Assembly: GCA_014323675.1 (NCBI GenBank)
Contig: JACONN010000002.1
Location: 186,001 to 250,000 of the forward strand
Direction: 5' to 3'
Source: Hormoscilla sp. GM7CHS1pb
GTDB taxonomy: Bacteria > Cyanobacteriota > Cyanobacteriia > Cyanobacteriales > Desertifilaceae
DNA length: 64,000 bases
Shown here: positions 44,709 to 54,329 of the stretch, piece by piece
How the letters are laid out: every line of letters starts with the position of its first letter
Numbering within the stretch: position 1 is the stretch's first letter
Notes under the pieces: generated by a model
Told to the model about the DNA's origin: nothing
Databases searched by the model: none
The model's input: only the letters and a program-made list of their open reading frames with translations
Made by a program: the position numbers and the translations under genes

Positions 44709-47144
44709 CTAACCCTTAAACAGACGATTAAAAGGAAAGGCCGGTTTTTCGGGAATTAATTGCGGCTCTGACTGCACTTTCAGCAGCTGCATTCTATCTC
44801 GTAACTCACCTACAGTAATCCAAACCCGCCGATATCTAAAGACGATTTCATCATGATTGCGATCCTTCCATCCATCCTTCGCGCAATCACAGATCGTATC
44901 CCCCAGTTCTGCACGCTTCATTCTTAATTCATCAGCTTTTTCCCAAAAATCCTCCAAACCTTCATGGGCAACAGGTGGTATAAACCAAAAGAAATGTGCT
45001 TTTTCCCTGGGCACCCCCAGCAAATCCTGACCCTCCATCCACTTAGACCGAACAGTCTCTTGCTCAACAGATACACCTGTATCCCACAACAGTTTTTGGC
45101 ATACCCTAGACAAACCAGACCGTTCCACCTCCTGTCTGACCGAAGACCGCCAACTATCTAGTTGAGCGCGATAAAGGAAATTCTCCTTAGTATCTTCCAG
45201 TAAACCAACCTTCTGGGCAAATAACCAATCCCGGTTCATGCCCTCGCACAGCACAACTTTTGGTCCTATTCTTAAGTCTGGGGCAGCCACTACCCGAGTT
45301 TGTCTGCGCCATAGCAATAAAAATTCGCTATCCCGTACTACCCTAATTTTATGTCCCTGCTCCAATTCTACTAGATAGTGATACTCTAAATCTTTCAATA
45401 TCCAGTTAATCCCCGAACTATCGGCATGGAGGCCCGTTAAGCTATTGAAATTTTCTTCGATCCTTGATATATTCAGACTTTTCTTCTCCGTGGATTTTGC
45501 AACACTCACAACCTGCACCGATGTCGGCTGCTCGCTATAGCCATAACTGACTATCTGGTCTTTTCCCGTTAACTCCAGCCAAGTTTTCCGATGCCACGAT
45601 CGCGCATCAACCTCCAAATTACTCCACCACTGCTCGGCATCATCCCCTAGAACTGACCATAGCAGCACCTCTACATTATGAAAGAAAGATCTTTGTAATA
45701 AGTCCCGGTGAAAAGCCTTGGGTTGACCCAGCACAATCAGCTTTTCTCCCCCGATATCTTTAATCTGGCCGATCGGTAAAATTTGCGGAATCAATTGAGT
45801 CGGGCGACAAGTCATTAAAAACTCCTCTAACGCCTGGGCCCGTTCGGCATTTTCGATCGCCACCACAGTTTCTGGTTCAGTCCTAGCAATGGTTTCCAGG
45901 AAAGGATTTTCATTGAGAGTCACCAGCATTTTGGCCAGAGTCTGGAGCATTTCCTGTAAGCGCATTGCTGGAAGTGAGTTATTCGCCGCATTTTCTAAAC
46001 GGGCCAACTCCCTTGAGATAAACCGCTCCCATAGCAATTCAAAAGGCAATACTGGAGCCGCCAGATCCCGCCATATTTCCCATCCTGCTTCCCACACAGT
46101 CTGATATTGCGGCTGTCCCGCCAACTCCAGCAGCAACTCCGATGAGGATTGAAATAGATCGACAATTTTTACGTTTACGCTAAATGTTTTAATTGTTACC
46201 TGCGCCTCATGTAAACATTGACGTTTTCTTTCTAATCGCAAAAAGCTTTCTTCTATCGGATGATGTCTGTTCCTGTTTTTATCAAATATATAACCATCAT
46301 CCGGATAAGAGCGTAAAGTAAAGAAGTCGATCGGCCACAGGAGCACATTCTCCGTATTTTGCGCCGATATTTGATTGTATTCAATATCTTTCATTACCCA
46401 AGGTGGGACAATTCCCACCAAAGGAATATCTTTTTCTCTACAAACTCTAGCTAAACCAAAAGCTTCTTCTCCGTAATTCGAGTTAGCTGGATAAGTTTTC
46501 CCTGAAGGATCGTCCAGGATCGCCAGAGAGCAGTTATGAAACCCCTGCAATAATTCTACTCCTTTTTCGAGCGATCGGGCCATTATCACCTTGAGTTTAT
46601 TTCCCGATAAAGGTTCATTTATTTTTTCTGCTGTCCAGCAAACTATTTTATCCTTAAAATTAATCCGGCTTTGCCAAGGATCTATAAAATTAAATGCTGT
46701 AGCAGTTCTCAAATTATTTATTTTACTATCCTCTTCCGTTCTGATCCAGAGCACAAATGCTTTTGAAGGAATGCGATCGGCAATTTGAGCGCTATAGGCA
46801 ACTACCATTGTCCCTACAGAAACCGGAGTAACTGGCAAGCTAATAAACAGCTGATTGTGTTTATTAATCGATAATGTCGTTAAATAAACTAAATCTTTTT
46901 CTACCCTGTGGACCTTGATGGAATGCTTCTTCATCTTCAAGCATCCCAGGATCGGATCCAATACATGCTGCGTCCATCTTAAATCAAAAGTATTTCTGAA
47001 TATTTCTCCCCATGACCGTCTGTCTGACCAATAATTTTGGACCGGTTTTTTCTTGAATGATCTGGAGAAAGTTTCTCTTAATGTCTTTTCTACTAACATG
47101 CAACCTAACTTTTTGGGTTTACTCCTGACTTCAATCATATCCAA
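44709..47144 (-). CDS. Large protein of unknown function (811 residues), possibly a DrmE-like degenerate helicase
   Basis: A long intact gene with no family I can name safely. The first half alternates strands and helices (FVLWIRTEEDSKI, FKDKIVCWTAEKI, KVIMARSLEKGVELLQGFHNCSLAILDDPSG, DIPLVGIVPPWV), like a RecA-like domain without a Walker A. A second such unit may be VVAIENAERAQALEEFLM...EKLIVLGQPKAFHRDLLQRSFFHNVEVLLWSVLGDDAEQWW. Size and this layout recall DrmE of DISARM phage defence, but no DrmA, DrmB or methylase gene is nearby. Starts are TTG 47144 or ATG 47138, with GGGGCTGGG upstream. A transposon sits about 20 bases upstream, likely removing the native promoter. Confidence 0.6.
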   Translation of the reverse strand: MDMIEVRSKPKKLGCMLVEKTLRETFSRSFKKKPVQNYWSDRRSWGEIFRNTFDLRWTQHVLDPILGCLKMKKHSIKVHRVEKDLVYLTTLSINKHNQLFISLPVTPVSVGTMVVAYSAQIADRIPSKAFVLWIRTEEDSKINNLRTATAFNFIDPWQSRINFKDKIVCWTAEKINEPLSGNKLKVIMARSLEKGVELLQGFHNCSLAILDDPSGKTYPANSNYGEEAFGLARVCREKDIPLVGIVPPWVMKDIEYNQISAQNTENVLLWPIDFFTLRSYPDDGYIFDKNRNRHHPIEESFLRLERKRQCLHEAQVTIKTFSVNVKIVDLFQSSSELLLELAGQPQYQTVWEAGWEIWRDLAAPVLPFELLWERFISRELARLENAANNSLPAMRLQEMLQTLAKMLVTLNENPFLETIARTEPETVVAIENAERAQALEEFLMTCRPTQLIPQILPIGQIKDIGGEKLIVLGQPKAFHRDLLQRSFFHNVEVLLWSVLGDDAEQWWSNLEVDARSWHRKTWLELTGKDQIVSYGYSEQPTSVQVVSVAKSTEKKSLNISRIEENFNSLTGLHADSSGINWILKDLEYHYLVELEQGHKIRVVRDSEFLLLWRRQTRVVAAPDLRIGPKVVLCEGMNRDWLFAQKVGLLEDTKENFLYRAQLDSWRSSVRQEVERSGLSRVCQKLLWDTGVSVEQETVRSKWMEGQDLLGVPREKAHFFWFIPPVAHEGLEDFWEKADELRMKRAELGDTICDCAKDGWKDRNHDEIVFRYRRVWITVGELRDRMQLLKVQSEPQLIPEKPAFPFNRLFKG

Positions 47145-47351
47145 ACCCAGCCCCTAACAGATGGGGTGTAATTAAAAGTGACACTCAATCATGAACCGGC
47201 GATGTCATCAAAACTAATTGGTAGGATCAAGCGTTAATATCGCCAGTGAATATCTGGCAATATTGACCCCCGAGATTTATATTATATATGTTCAGAGCGC
47301 TCTCATGGCAGAAAAATGATGGTCGTCTGGTGACTGGTGAGAGTATCAATA

Positions 47352-48551
47352 GGGTGCATCCCAGTTTTAAGGTAAGTATTATTACTCATCTAACCTGAGT
47401 GTTGTAAAGACTCCGTTCAAGCAAGCACAACGATGTCGTAAAACCTGGGGGACATTCTCCTCCTTCCACTGAGCTCCAGATAACTTCACCCTTGCCCCTC
47501 GGCCTACCGTTGATTCGACTTGCCCTGATCCTATGGGAATCTCCTCTGCCTGATAGTACTCGTAGTTGACGATGCGATGCTGATGCTTCTCCACATAGCC
47601 CTTAAACCTGTCTACCCGCTCATGCTCCCAATCTTCAAACTTACGATTGGCTTCCTTCACCTGGCCTTTCCACAGGAGTTCCTTCACCCGGTCCAATCGC
47701 TGCTGAGAGCCGCCGACTTTTTCTAAGTTCTCCATTAAGTGATACCAATCGAGTATTTCTACCCGGTTGGAGATTTTCTTGAGGATGTTCCAAATGCCAT
47801 CATGACCATCTCCTAGGGTGAAAACTGATACTTCTAGGGTTTGTTGGTTGACTTTGTCCACCAGTCGTTCGTTATCTCGGAAATATGCCCCTACCCACTC
47901 CCCATTCAAGTTCACGGCTTTGTAGTCTCGCCACTGGCAGGGTTCTCCCAGTTCGGTCCGTAACCGCACTTTCCCCCCATCCAGACTTAATGCCTGCACG
48001 GGGTGTGACACTTGCCCTGAGGAAAATTCATAACGCTGCACCAGTCGTTGCTGTGTTCCTCTTGAGACTTTCATCCCCGTCAGTAACTTGATTTGCCTTG
48101 CCGATTGTTCATAAGATGAATTCCCACTCAACTCTAGGCAACATTTCTCCAGGTAAGGACTCCACTGACTATAGGCTTTGACCTCAAAATACTGTGCTTG
48201 CTGACTGGTGAGCTTCAGTTCCCCCACAATGCTCTTGACGGCGCGGGGGTGTCCTGCCCTTGTCCCACTCTCCTTGGCGATAAAAAAAGGGCGATTTCAG
48301 GGCTGACATATTGGAGAACAAGTGAGCGGACCGTCCCTTCGATTCCTTCAAGAGTGGTGAGTTGTTCCGGTACGGTGGCCAAAGCTTGCTCGTGGAGGAG
48401 GGCCGCGATGGCTTGAGCATGGGCTTCAATTTGGGCTTGGATTTTTGGGTTCATGACTTCTACCAGGATGAGGAGTACTTTTGTAAATTATCATAAAAGC
48501 CTCTCTCTTCCATCTAAGTATTTGTACTTATGAAAACTTTGGGATGCACCC
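47352..48551 (-). mobile_element. Inner 1200-bp insertion sequence
   Basis: The 8-bp target duplication TATCAATA is at 47344-47351 and 48552-48559. Inverted ends GGGTGCATCCCA-GTTTT...TAAGTA (47352) and the complement at 48551. It carries one ISKra4-type transposase gene and lies near the left end of the outer element. Confidence 0.88.
47382..48454 (-). pseudogene. Transposase of the inner IS (ISKra4-like), one frameshift
   Basis: The N-terminus starts at ATG 48454 (KIQAQIEAHAQAIAALLHEQ, LTTLEGIEGTVRSLVLQYVSPEIALF). One T is missing in a T7 run (minus strand, near 48279); with eight the reading continues FFIAKESGTRAGHPRAVKSIVGELKLTSQQAQYFEVKAYSQWSPYLEKCCLELS. The body has VQALSLDGGKVRLRTE, DGHDGIWNILKKI, RVEILDWYHLMENLEKVGG and IPIGSGQVESTVGRGARVKLSGAQW, the conserved Asp, DWYH and terminal regions of this family. 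About 357 codons if repaired. Confidence 0.8.
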
Positions 48552-48563
48552 TATCAATAACTG

Positions 48564-50041
48564 TTAGACGGCGCCGATGAGGGGAGTCTCTTGATAATAA
48601 TTGAACCAATAGGATTGCCAATCATTATTAACTCTTAATATCCTTAAAGCTAACATATCATCAGCTTTTTCAACTGTCCACCAAGAACCTGTTAATTTCA
48701 AACGGTTTTGAATTACATAACGATGAGCCAATTGGTAAATCAGCATCAATAGCACTTTTGTAGTCTAAGTATTCAAGCCGGTTTTTTATGTATCGTGTAC
48801 CAACTCGGACGGGAGCAAATTTATCAGCTAGATGTTCTGGTTCCATACGAGTTGATAAATTCTTTAATACTTTGAGGAGCTGATTTTTTTTGAGATCTTG
48901 CTTTTGTTGTTTCAACCATTTTTTTTGTTGCTGTTCATTTCCAGGAGCAGCGGCGGCTAAATATTCACACAGATGATAAAAATCTATGGCGTTGCACATT
49001 TTGGGGATGATGCCTACGCATGCACATAACTTAAACTGGCTTGTAGTCTAGATTTAAGACTTCTGCAACTATGCCCATCATCCCGTAATTGTGCAACGCC
49101 AAATCTATTAGATAGCTAGCACGTTCTCCAAACAAGCGCCTTACCTGATTAACAATCCAACTGGCTCCATCTCCAATGGCATGAACTTTAGTATTGCTAC
49201 CTATACCAGCCCGAATTGCACTATGCAGTAATTGGTTTCCTGCATCATTAACAGTACCTACTGTACCTCCAATAAGTGACTGTTTTTGGCCAGGAATTTC
49301 CACAAGTGATAGGCGAGCTTCTTTCCAACTAAGCTTTCGGTTTTTTCGGCGATCGACAATTTGAACATCATCGGTTGCTGGCGTCGTGTTCACAATTGGA
49401 ATCATCGTGCCATCCATTTCTGTAATTATCTGATCTACTCCATCTCTATCGGGGATTTCGGATGCTAAAATTTGAGATGTTTTAACCGCATGTGCATGTT
49501 TTTGAGTAATCGCTTGTGCCGAACTAATCGGTACAGTTATACCGTAATGTTCTTTGAGCTTTTCAGGGATTTTTCCAAAAGATACATCGGCTCCCAAATC
49601 AGTAATTGCTCGTTGTAATGGTAAAGAATAACCTCGACAATGTATTTGGGCAGATGATGAAAACGGTCTAAATACTTTTTCCGTTTTTACGCAAATAAAT
49701 ATTTGTTCTATAACTTGGATAGTTCCGAACAGGCTATACCAATATAGTTGCTTTTTTCTCTGACGGCGCATCAAGGGAGATTTCTCACAAGCTAAGGCTT
49801 TTTTTTTCTCTTGGGAATTGGCCCAATCTTGAAGAGCATCATTTCCCAGTTTTTGGAGTTCCGAGACAACTTCTAATTCCGCACCGCTCGCTGTTTCACA
49901 ATTATCATCCGGATTTTCAACAAGAGCTAAAATAGATAAAACACGAGCTGATATATTGGGATGAGCCTGCAATCTTAGAGCTAATTCATAAGCGCTACTG
50001 GTTAGTTCAACCGTTTGATTATGATTCATGAATTCAGACAT
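48564..50041 (-). pseudogene. Transposase of the outer IS (ISKra4-like), split by a MITE and a small deletion
   Basis: From ATG 50041: helical N-terminus, KKQLYWYSLFGTIQVIEQIF, CRGYSLPLQRAITDLGADVSFGKIPEKLKEHYGI, IITEMDGTMIPIV (Asp) and VHAIGDGASWIVNQVRRLF. It is then cut at SYLID by a 113-bp MITE (48988-49100). Past it FYHLCEYLAAAA...LEYLDYKSAIDADLPIGS. A deletion of roughly 17-20 bases near 48735 removes the GEIESA part, and the end resumes as HRYVIQNRLKLTGSWWTVEKADDMLALRILRVNNDW. Non-functional. Confidence 0.85.
48988..49100. mobile_element. 113-bp MITE with 8-bp target duplication
   Basis: Flanked by AAATCTAT at 48980-48987 and 49101-49108. Terminal inverted repeats of about 28 bp: GGCGTTGCACATTTTGGGGATGATGCC against GGCGTTGCACAATTACGGGATGATGGGC on the complement. 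Removing it restores transposase codons SYLIDFYHLCEYL. Its ends match the left end of the 151-bp element at 15209. No coding capacity. Confidence 0.9.
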
Positions 50042-50248
50042 AGGACTTTAGCTCCATAGTAAACTTATAATAATTATATAACATAAGAGTAAAAAAATCT
50101 CAAGGGTCAAGGCAGAATTCACCTAAGAAGTGGTTCCATCCACCGGCCATCACTGGCGGATATCTGATCCCGCCGGTCATACAGAGGTAAAACCCCCGGA
50201 CCGGTTAATAATGCCTAAGTGTCACTTTTAATTACACCCTAACAGATG

Positions 50249-50733
50249 AGCAGATATTGCCCCAAGGGTTCACGTCCGGGCAGAGCAAACTACATGAGCT
50301 AGAATAGCTGCAACAGGCGATCGGGATCGGGCCACCTCAACTGTCGCCAACCTAGGGCGCAACTCGCGTCCCTTTACAAATCCCACTATTCCGTGATAAA
50401 ATAACAATAGCACAAAATTTATGAACTGGCAACAACAAGTTCACAAATAGCCGCCAGCCCTCTAGGGGGCTAGCGGCTAAGGTCCGAGGTCGGTATGAGA
50501 GTAACCGGAGCATTGGCCCAAACGGTCAGCCAGTCAAAAGCAAGACCCAGCCCACCCCATCTCCGGCTCTGTTAATGCCATGGACAGTATCGGGACTGGT
50601 GCCAGCGAGTTCCAATTGGCCAACTGGAAAATTCAAAATTCTTACATTAACTGCTGACTGCGGACCACCTACCTCTAATACAACTGACTACTGACTGCTG
50701 ACCACCGACAACTAACCGCTGACAATTCACCAT
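50249..50733. other. Intergenic region, no gene seen
   Basis: Contains a CCGCCAGCCCTCTAGGGGGC plus TAGCGG imperfect hairpin near 50450. CTGACTACTGACTGCTGACC-type short tandem words lie near 50680-50725, just downstream of the ccmK4 stop. No recognisable RNA or gene. Confidence 0.5.
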
Positions 50734-51090
50734 TCAATTAGAACCATTCGGTCGCCCCGGAAGAGTAATGCCCTCAACCGCTTGACGGTACTGTTCCACC
50801 GATGCACTGAAATCAATCGGCAGTACCGCCACTACATTTTCATGGGGGCGAGGAATAATCACCCAAGTTTCCAGAGTAGCACCAAAAGCCTTAGAAACTG
50901 CCTCAATTCCCGCATCCATCGCCGTCTTCACCTCCGAGACATCTCCCCTAATCATCACCGTAAATCGCGCACTCCCAGCTCTGATATAACCTACCAGGGT
51001 CACCCGACCTGCTTTCACCATCGCGTCCGCCGCTGCGAGAACACCGGGAAAGCCCTTTGTTTCCAGTGCTCCAACCGCTTGTTGTGCCAT
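50734..51090 (-). CDS. ccmK4: Carboxysome shell protein CcmK4 (BMC hexamer)
   Basis: A single-BMC-domain shell protein forming hexameric tiles of the beta-carboxysome. I chose ATG 51090, seven bases after GAGGAG; a TTG two codons upstream is possible. Motifs: AVGALETKGFPGVLAAADAMVKAGRVTLVGYIRAGSARFTVMIRGDVSEVKTAMDAGIEAV, WVIIPRPHENVVAVLPIDF, with the GSARF pore-region loop and the PRPHENV typical of CcmK4. The C-terminal extension (VEGITLPGRPNGSN) is short. It lies downstream of ccmK3 on the same strand (87-base gap), as in most cyanobacteria where the pair sits away from the main ccm operon. Confidence 0.9.
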   Translation of the reverse strand: MAQQAVGALETKGFPGVLAAADAMVKAGRVTLVGYIRAGSARFTVMIRGDVSEVKTAMDAGIEAVSKAFGATLETWVIIPRPHENVVAVLPIDFSASVEQYRQAVEGITLPGRPNGSN

Positions 51091-51177
51091 TGTCAATCTC
51101 CTCTAAATTCCGTGTTTTTGAGCGGTGAAAAAAGTATAGCTAATTGCTATATTCTTACTGTTAAGTAGGGTAACTTT

Positions 51178-51483
51178 TTATCTAAACGGTTCGCTCGCTT
51201 CCGTGTAGTCGATGGGCAGAACCGCCACCACATTTTCCGGCGGGTTGGGAACGATGTAATGCATGAGTATTGTCGCGCCGTAGGTTTTTTTAGCTGCTTG
51301 GACACCCGCATCCACAGCTACTTTCACCTCAGAAACTTGCCCTCGAATCGCCACCACGAACTGACTGCTTTCCGCCCTGTCAAAATAGACCAGGGTGACC
51401 CGCGCTGCTTTGACCATCGCGTCAGCAGCAGCTAGCACACCTGGAAAACCGAGAGTTTGAATTACTCCCACTGCAACTGGCAT
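51178..51483 (-). CDS. ccmK3: Carboxysome shell protein CcmK3
   Basis: A 101-residue single-BMC-domain protein. VAVGVIQTLGFPGVLAAADAMVKAARVTLVYFDRAESSQFVVAIRGQVSEVKVAVDAG and HYIVPNPPENVVAVLPIDYTE. The replaced pore loop (YFDRAESSQF in place of YIRAGSARF) and IVPNPPENV are CcmK3 marks. CcmK3 forms mixed hexamers with CcmK4. ATG 51483 follows GAGGTAAACTCCG. The first gene of the pair; the two are probably co-transcribed. Confidence 0.9.
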   Translation of the reverse strand: MPVAVGVIQTLGFPGVLAAADAMVKAARVTLVYFDRAESSQFVVAIRGQVSEVKVAVDAGVQAAKKTYGATILMHYIVPNPPENVVAVLPIDYTEASEPFR

Positions 51484-51813
51484 CGGAGTTTACCTCAAAT
51501 AAATCTTCCTTATTCTACTGCCAACAGATCCACCTAATTCAAAAGTCTGGCTCTTCGGTACAAAGCAATGGTATTTGGGCACCAAATTAATGCACTCCAG
51601 CCTTTGCAAGGCTTACATAATGAAGGTAATTTGAGTTAATCAATTCGTCAAAGCCTTACAGCGCAAGGATTTCGGTGGTTTTCAAGCATCATTATCGCCT
51701 CCCAAGTACCGAAGACCCAAAATTCTTTCTTCAAAATTAAAAATTCAGAATTGACTACTGACCACTGACCGCTGACCACCGATCGCTGACTAGCAGTTCT
51801 AAATGCTCCCCAC
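51484..51813. other. Intergenic region, no gene seen
   Basis: Holds the ccmK3 upstream region and, near 51750-51795, GACTACTGACCACTGACCGC-type short tandem words. No hairpin or gene that I can support. Confidence 0.5.
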
Positions 51814-52332
51814 CTAAAGCGAAGCTTCCAGAGTTTTGAGTAATTCAGTATTCACCCCAGACTCGCGGGTCAGAGCAATTTTGCCAGTACGGGCGATTTC
51901 CCGAATGCCGAACTTTTGCAGCACCTGGACGAGCGCCACCATTTTACCAGGGTCGCCCACCACCTCCAGCGTTAGGGACTCCTCCGCCACATCTACCACA
52001 CGAGCGCGAAAAATCTGGGCTAATTCTATAATTTCTGAGCGAGTGCTGCTGGTGGCATTCACCTTCATCAGCATTAATTCCCGCTCCACACAGGGACTTT
52101 CCGTGATATCCTGGACCTTAAGCACATTAATTTGCTTGTACAGTTGCTTAATCAACTGCTCAATTATCCGGTCATCTCCGGGCACCACCATGGTAATCCG
52201 CGAGACTCCCTGCTGCTCGGCATGGCCCACTGCTAGACTCTCAATATTAAAACCGCGACGGGCGAATAGACCGGCAATCCTAGTGAGAACCCCCGCAACA
52301 TCCTCCACTAGCACAGATATAGTATGTTTCAT
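51814..52332 (-). CDS. ilvH: Acetolactate synthase small (regulatory) subunit
   Basis: Regulatory subunit of acetohydroxyacid synthase in valine/leucine/isoleucine synthesis; it binds valine and activates the large subunit. 172 residues with the N-terminal ACT domain ([48 protein letters not shown]), the middle ([29 protein letters not shown]) and a C-terminal domain ([39 protein letters not shown]). Full length, intact, ATG 52332. The large subunit is not nearby, which is usual in cyanobacteria. Confidence 0.95.
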   Translation of the reverse strand: MKHTISVLVEDVAGVLTRIAGLFARRGFNIESLAVGHAEQQGVSRITMVVPGDDRIIEQLIKQLYKQINVLKVQDITESPCVERELMLMKVNATSSTRSEIIELAQIFRARVVDVAEESLTLEVVGDPGKMVALVQVLQKFGIREIARTGKIALTRESGVNTELLKTLEASL

Positions 52333-52644
52333 AAGTTAGTTGTCAGTTGTCAGTTGTCCGTTGCGTACTGTCCGCTTCGGGCGATCGGTAGTTTAACTTT
52401 GTCTAGCCCTCTATTATATAAACTACTCCCCCACATCAAACAGATTTTCATCTCTGACCGTTTATCAGCAGATGTTACTATTTGAATAGCGGTCCCCTAT
52501 CCAACTCCGGAAGACCGGCAGGTGGGAAAGACAGAGTTGAAAAATAGACGTTAAGATATTCAGCATATACAGATAACGCGGTAAAATGAATGTCCTAACT
52601 ATCCGAGGCCTACGGCCCGGTGGTCGGAGTTGAAGTAAAACTAG
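52333..52644. other. Intergenic region, no gene seen
   Basis: The ilvH upstream region with TTGTCAGTTGTCAGTTGTCC short tandem words (52337) and otherwise unremarkable sequence up to the IS end. Confidence 0.5.
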
Positions 52645-52701
52645 GGCGTGTCATCAGTTAGAAAAAAGATGCTATAGTAGTTAGCAAAAAAGAGGTGAAA
52701 G

Positions 52702-53536
52702 ATGCACCGATACGCACTCCGCGATGACCAGTGGGAACGGATGAAAGACTTGCTCCCTGGACGTGAGGGGCATGTGGGCGGTACAGCGAAGAACAATCGA
52801 CTCTTTGTGGAGGCGGTGCTTTATCGCTATCGAGCTGGGATCCCCTGGCGAGACTTGCCCGAACGCTTTGGCGACTTTCGGGTAATTCACACTCGTTTTA
52901 GCCGTTGGAGCCAAAGTGGTGTCTGGGAAAGGGTTTTTCAGGTTTTAGCGGATGATGCCGATAACGAATATGCGATGCACTGAGGTTCTACCATCGTCTC
53001 GTGTCCGAGAGCGCCCACCTTGTCGTGCCGCTCCTGCGCACGACATGGGTGGGCGTCTCTGGACACGACAGGGCTCATCAGCATAGTGCAGGGGCCAAAA
53101 AAAAGACGATGGTAGTGATCAAGCCATCGGGCGTAGCAAAGGTGGACTCAGTACGAAGATTCATGCCATCTGCGATGCCCTGGGCAATCCCACAGGATTT
53201 CACCTGACAGGGGGCCAAACTCACGATCTGGCCGGTGCAGATGTTCTGCTCGAAGGGATTGAGGCCTCTGCCTCCGCCGCCGATCGGGCCTATGATGCTG
53301 ACGAGCGTGTCCGAAAGCGATTAGAGAAAGACAAATGTAGTGCGGTGATTCCATCAAAAGCTAATCGGAAAGTGCCATATCCTTACGACAAATATCTGTA
53401 CAAAGCACGGCATCTTATCGAAAACTTTTTTGCCAAACTGAAACAATATCGAGGGATTGCCACCCGCTACGACAAAACAGCTAGTAATTTCTTGGGGGCC
53501 ATCTATCTCACTGCTACAGTTATCTGGCTTAACTGA
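52702..53536 (+). pseudogene. IS5 family transposase interrupted by a family D hairpin
   Basis: DDE transposase. The first part (YALRDDQWERMKDLLPGREGHVGGTAKNNRLFVEAVLYRYRAGIPWRDLPERFGDF) is normal. At DSTIVRAHQHSAGAK (near 52990-53090) it is interrupted by a family D element (52999-53068). Beyond an A8 run the frame gives AIGRSKGGLSTKIHAICDALGNPTGFHLTGGQTHDLAGAD, then AYDADERVRKR...VIPSKANRKVPYPYDKYLYKARHLIENFFAKLKQYRGIATRYDK with the catalytic Glu. Not functional as it stands. Confidence 0.85.
52999..53068. mobile_element. 70-bp family D hairpin in the IS5 transposase
   Basis: TCGTGTCC...GGACACGA arms around GAGAGCGCCCACCTTGTCGT...ACGACATGGGTGGGCGTCTC. It splits the codons for the DST motif and the following RAHQH. 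The same length as the copy in the group II intron at 7650. Confidence 0.8.
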
Positions 53537-53568
53537 TGACACGCCCTAGAGTAGGAGTCGAAAGGACT

Positions 53569-53937
53569 ATGGGTTGGTTAAAAAGAATGTTTGGCCTAGA
53601 AAAACCCTCCGAAACTGACGAAGAAGCGGTAGCAGCAGCCCAAGAGACCGCAGTAGCAGCCCAAGAGGCCGCAGGAGTAGATGAGATCCCTCCAGAGCGA
53701 GTAGGGTTGTACGGAGAATACGATCAGAGTGGCTTGGCTAAACGAGTGGTTCTAGCATTCGATGAAAACGATGAACTGGATGATGAGGAACGCCTGTGGG
53801 TGGCTCAGACCAGCAGCAAAGTAGTGTTGAAAGGAGAAGTTTCCAGCCAAGACATTCTTGACAAAATGGTGGATGTAGCGATGGGAGTGGATGGAGCCAC
53901 AGAGGTGGACACAGAGCAAGTCACTGTCCTAGGCTAG
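53569..53937 (+). CDS. BON-domain-like protein
   Basis: 122 residues. ATG 53569 follows AAAGGACT; an upstream in-frame start lies inside the IS and is unlikely. The N-terminal GWLKRMFGLEKPSET is an amphipathic cyanobacterial leader. An Ala/Glu-rich linker follows. The C-terminal half (LAKRVVLAFDENDELDDEERLWVAQTSSKVVLKGEVSSQDILDKMVDVAMGVDGATEVDTEQVTV) resembles a BON (phospholipid-binding) domain. Function unknown. The IS5-like insertion just upstream may have replaced its promoter. Confidence 0.6.
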   Translation: MGWLKRMFGLEKPSETDEEAVAAAQETAVAAQEAAGVDEIPPERVGLYGEYDQSGLAKRVVLAFDENDELDDEERLWVAQTSSKVVLKGEVSSQDILDKMVDVAMGVDGATEVDTEQVTVLG

Positions 53938-54094
53938 CAAGCCCCCGATGGGAATATAGATAGGTAGATATACCCAAGGAACTGCTATGGGCCAGTAGGT
54001 CCTTGATGAAAATATTGGCAATTATGATGCTAGCAGCCAGAAAGTTGACACTCTCAGGATGCGGATATGCTAGAAATAAAGAGAAGGAGCAGCC

Positions 54095-54202
54095 GGTGTC
54101 TCGTGGGTAGTGCGAGTACGATGTCCCCGCCTCGTTTCCACGGCTCTGCCTGGGAACGAGCGGTTAGCGCTCCCCGGGGACATCGAGCGACGACCAGACA
54201 CC
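54095..54202. repeat. Nested family F hairpin upstream of infC
   Basis: Outer arms GGTGTCT...AGACACC. Next inside CGATGTCCCC (54119) and GGGGACATCG (ending 54185). Innermost CTCGTTTCCACGGCTCTGCC plus TGGGAACGAG. Three nested palindromes in about 108 bp. Related elements lie at 54898, 61390, 61740, 63405 and 63572. Confidence 0.7.
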
Positions 54203-54329
54203 ACTGGGCTAGGGTTGATGTCTGCGGACAGTAAAGCTGGTGCAGAGCAAAGCAAAAAAATACCTGACTCCAAAAGAAAAATTAACTTCGCGCATTGTAG
54301 CGCTATTAGAAGTTTCACCTTTAACGCTT

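Larger units (their letters stand above)
47164..50239 (-). mobile_element. Outer ISKra4-like insertion sequence containing two further insertions
   Basis: Terminal inverted repeats GGGTGTAATTAAAAGTGACA plus CT (47164) and its complement ending at 50239. The 9-bp target duplication TAACAGATG is at 47155-47163 and 50240-50248. The 3076 bp include a 1200-bp IS (47352-48551) and a 113-bp MITE (48988-49100) with their duplications, so the element proper is about 1.75 kb. The transposase is on the minus strand. Confidence 0.88.
52645..53545 (+). mobile_element. IS5 family (IS427-like) insertion sequence
   Basis: Inverted ends GGCGTGTCATCAGTTA (52645) and TAACTGATGACACGCC (53545), flanked by CTAG on both sides (52641-52644 and 53546-53549). 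901 bp including a 70-bp hairpin element. One transposase gene on the plus strand. It lies immediately upstream of the BON-like protein gene. Confidence 0.85.

Noticed and set aside
44709..47144. A DISARM defence operon
   Set aside because: Only one gene has a vague DrmE-like look; drmA, drmB, drmC and a DISARM methylase are absent from the window.
54240..54329. A 30-residue N-terminal extension of IF-3
   Set aside because: The extension is open but lacks family similarity; the usual cyanobacterial start corresponds to GTG 54330.
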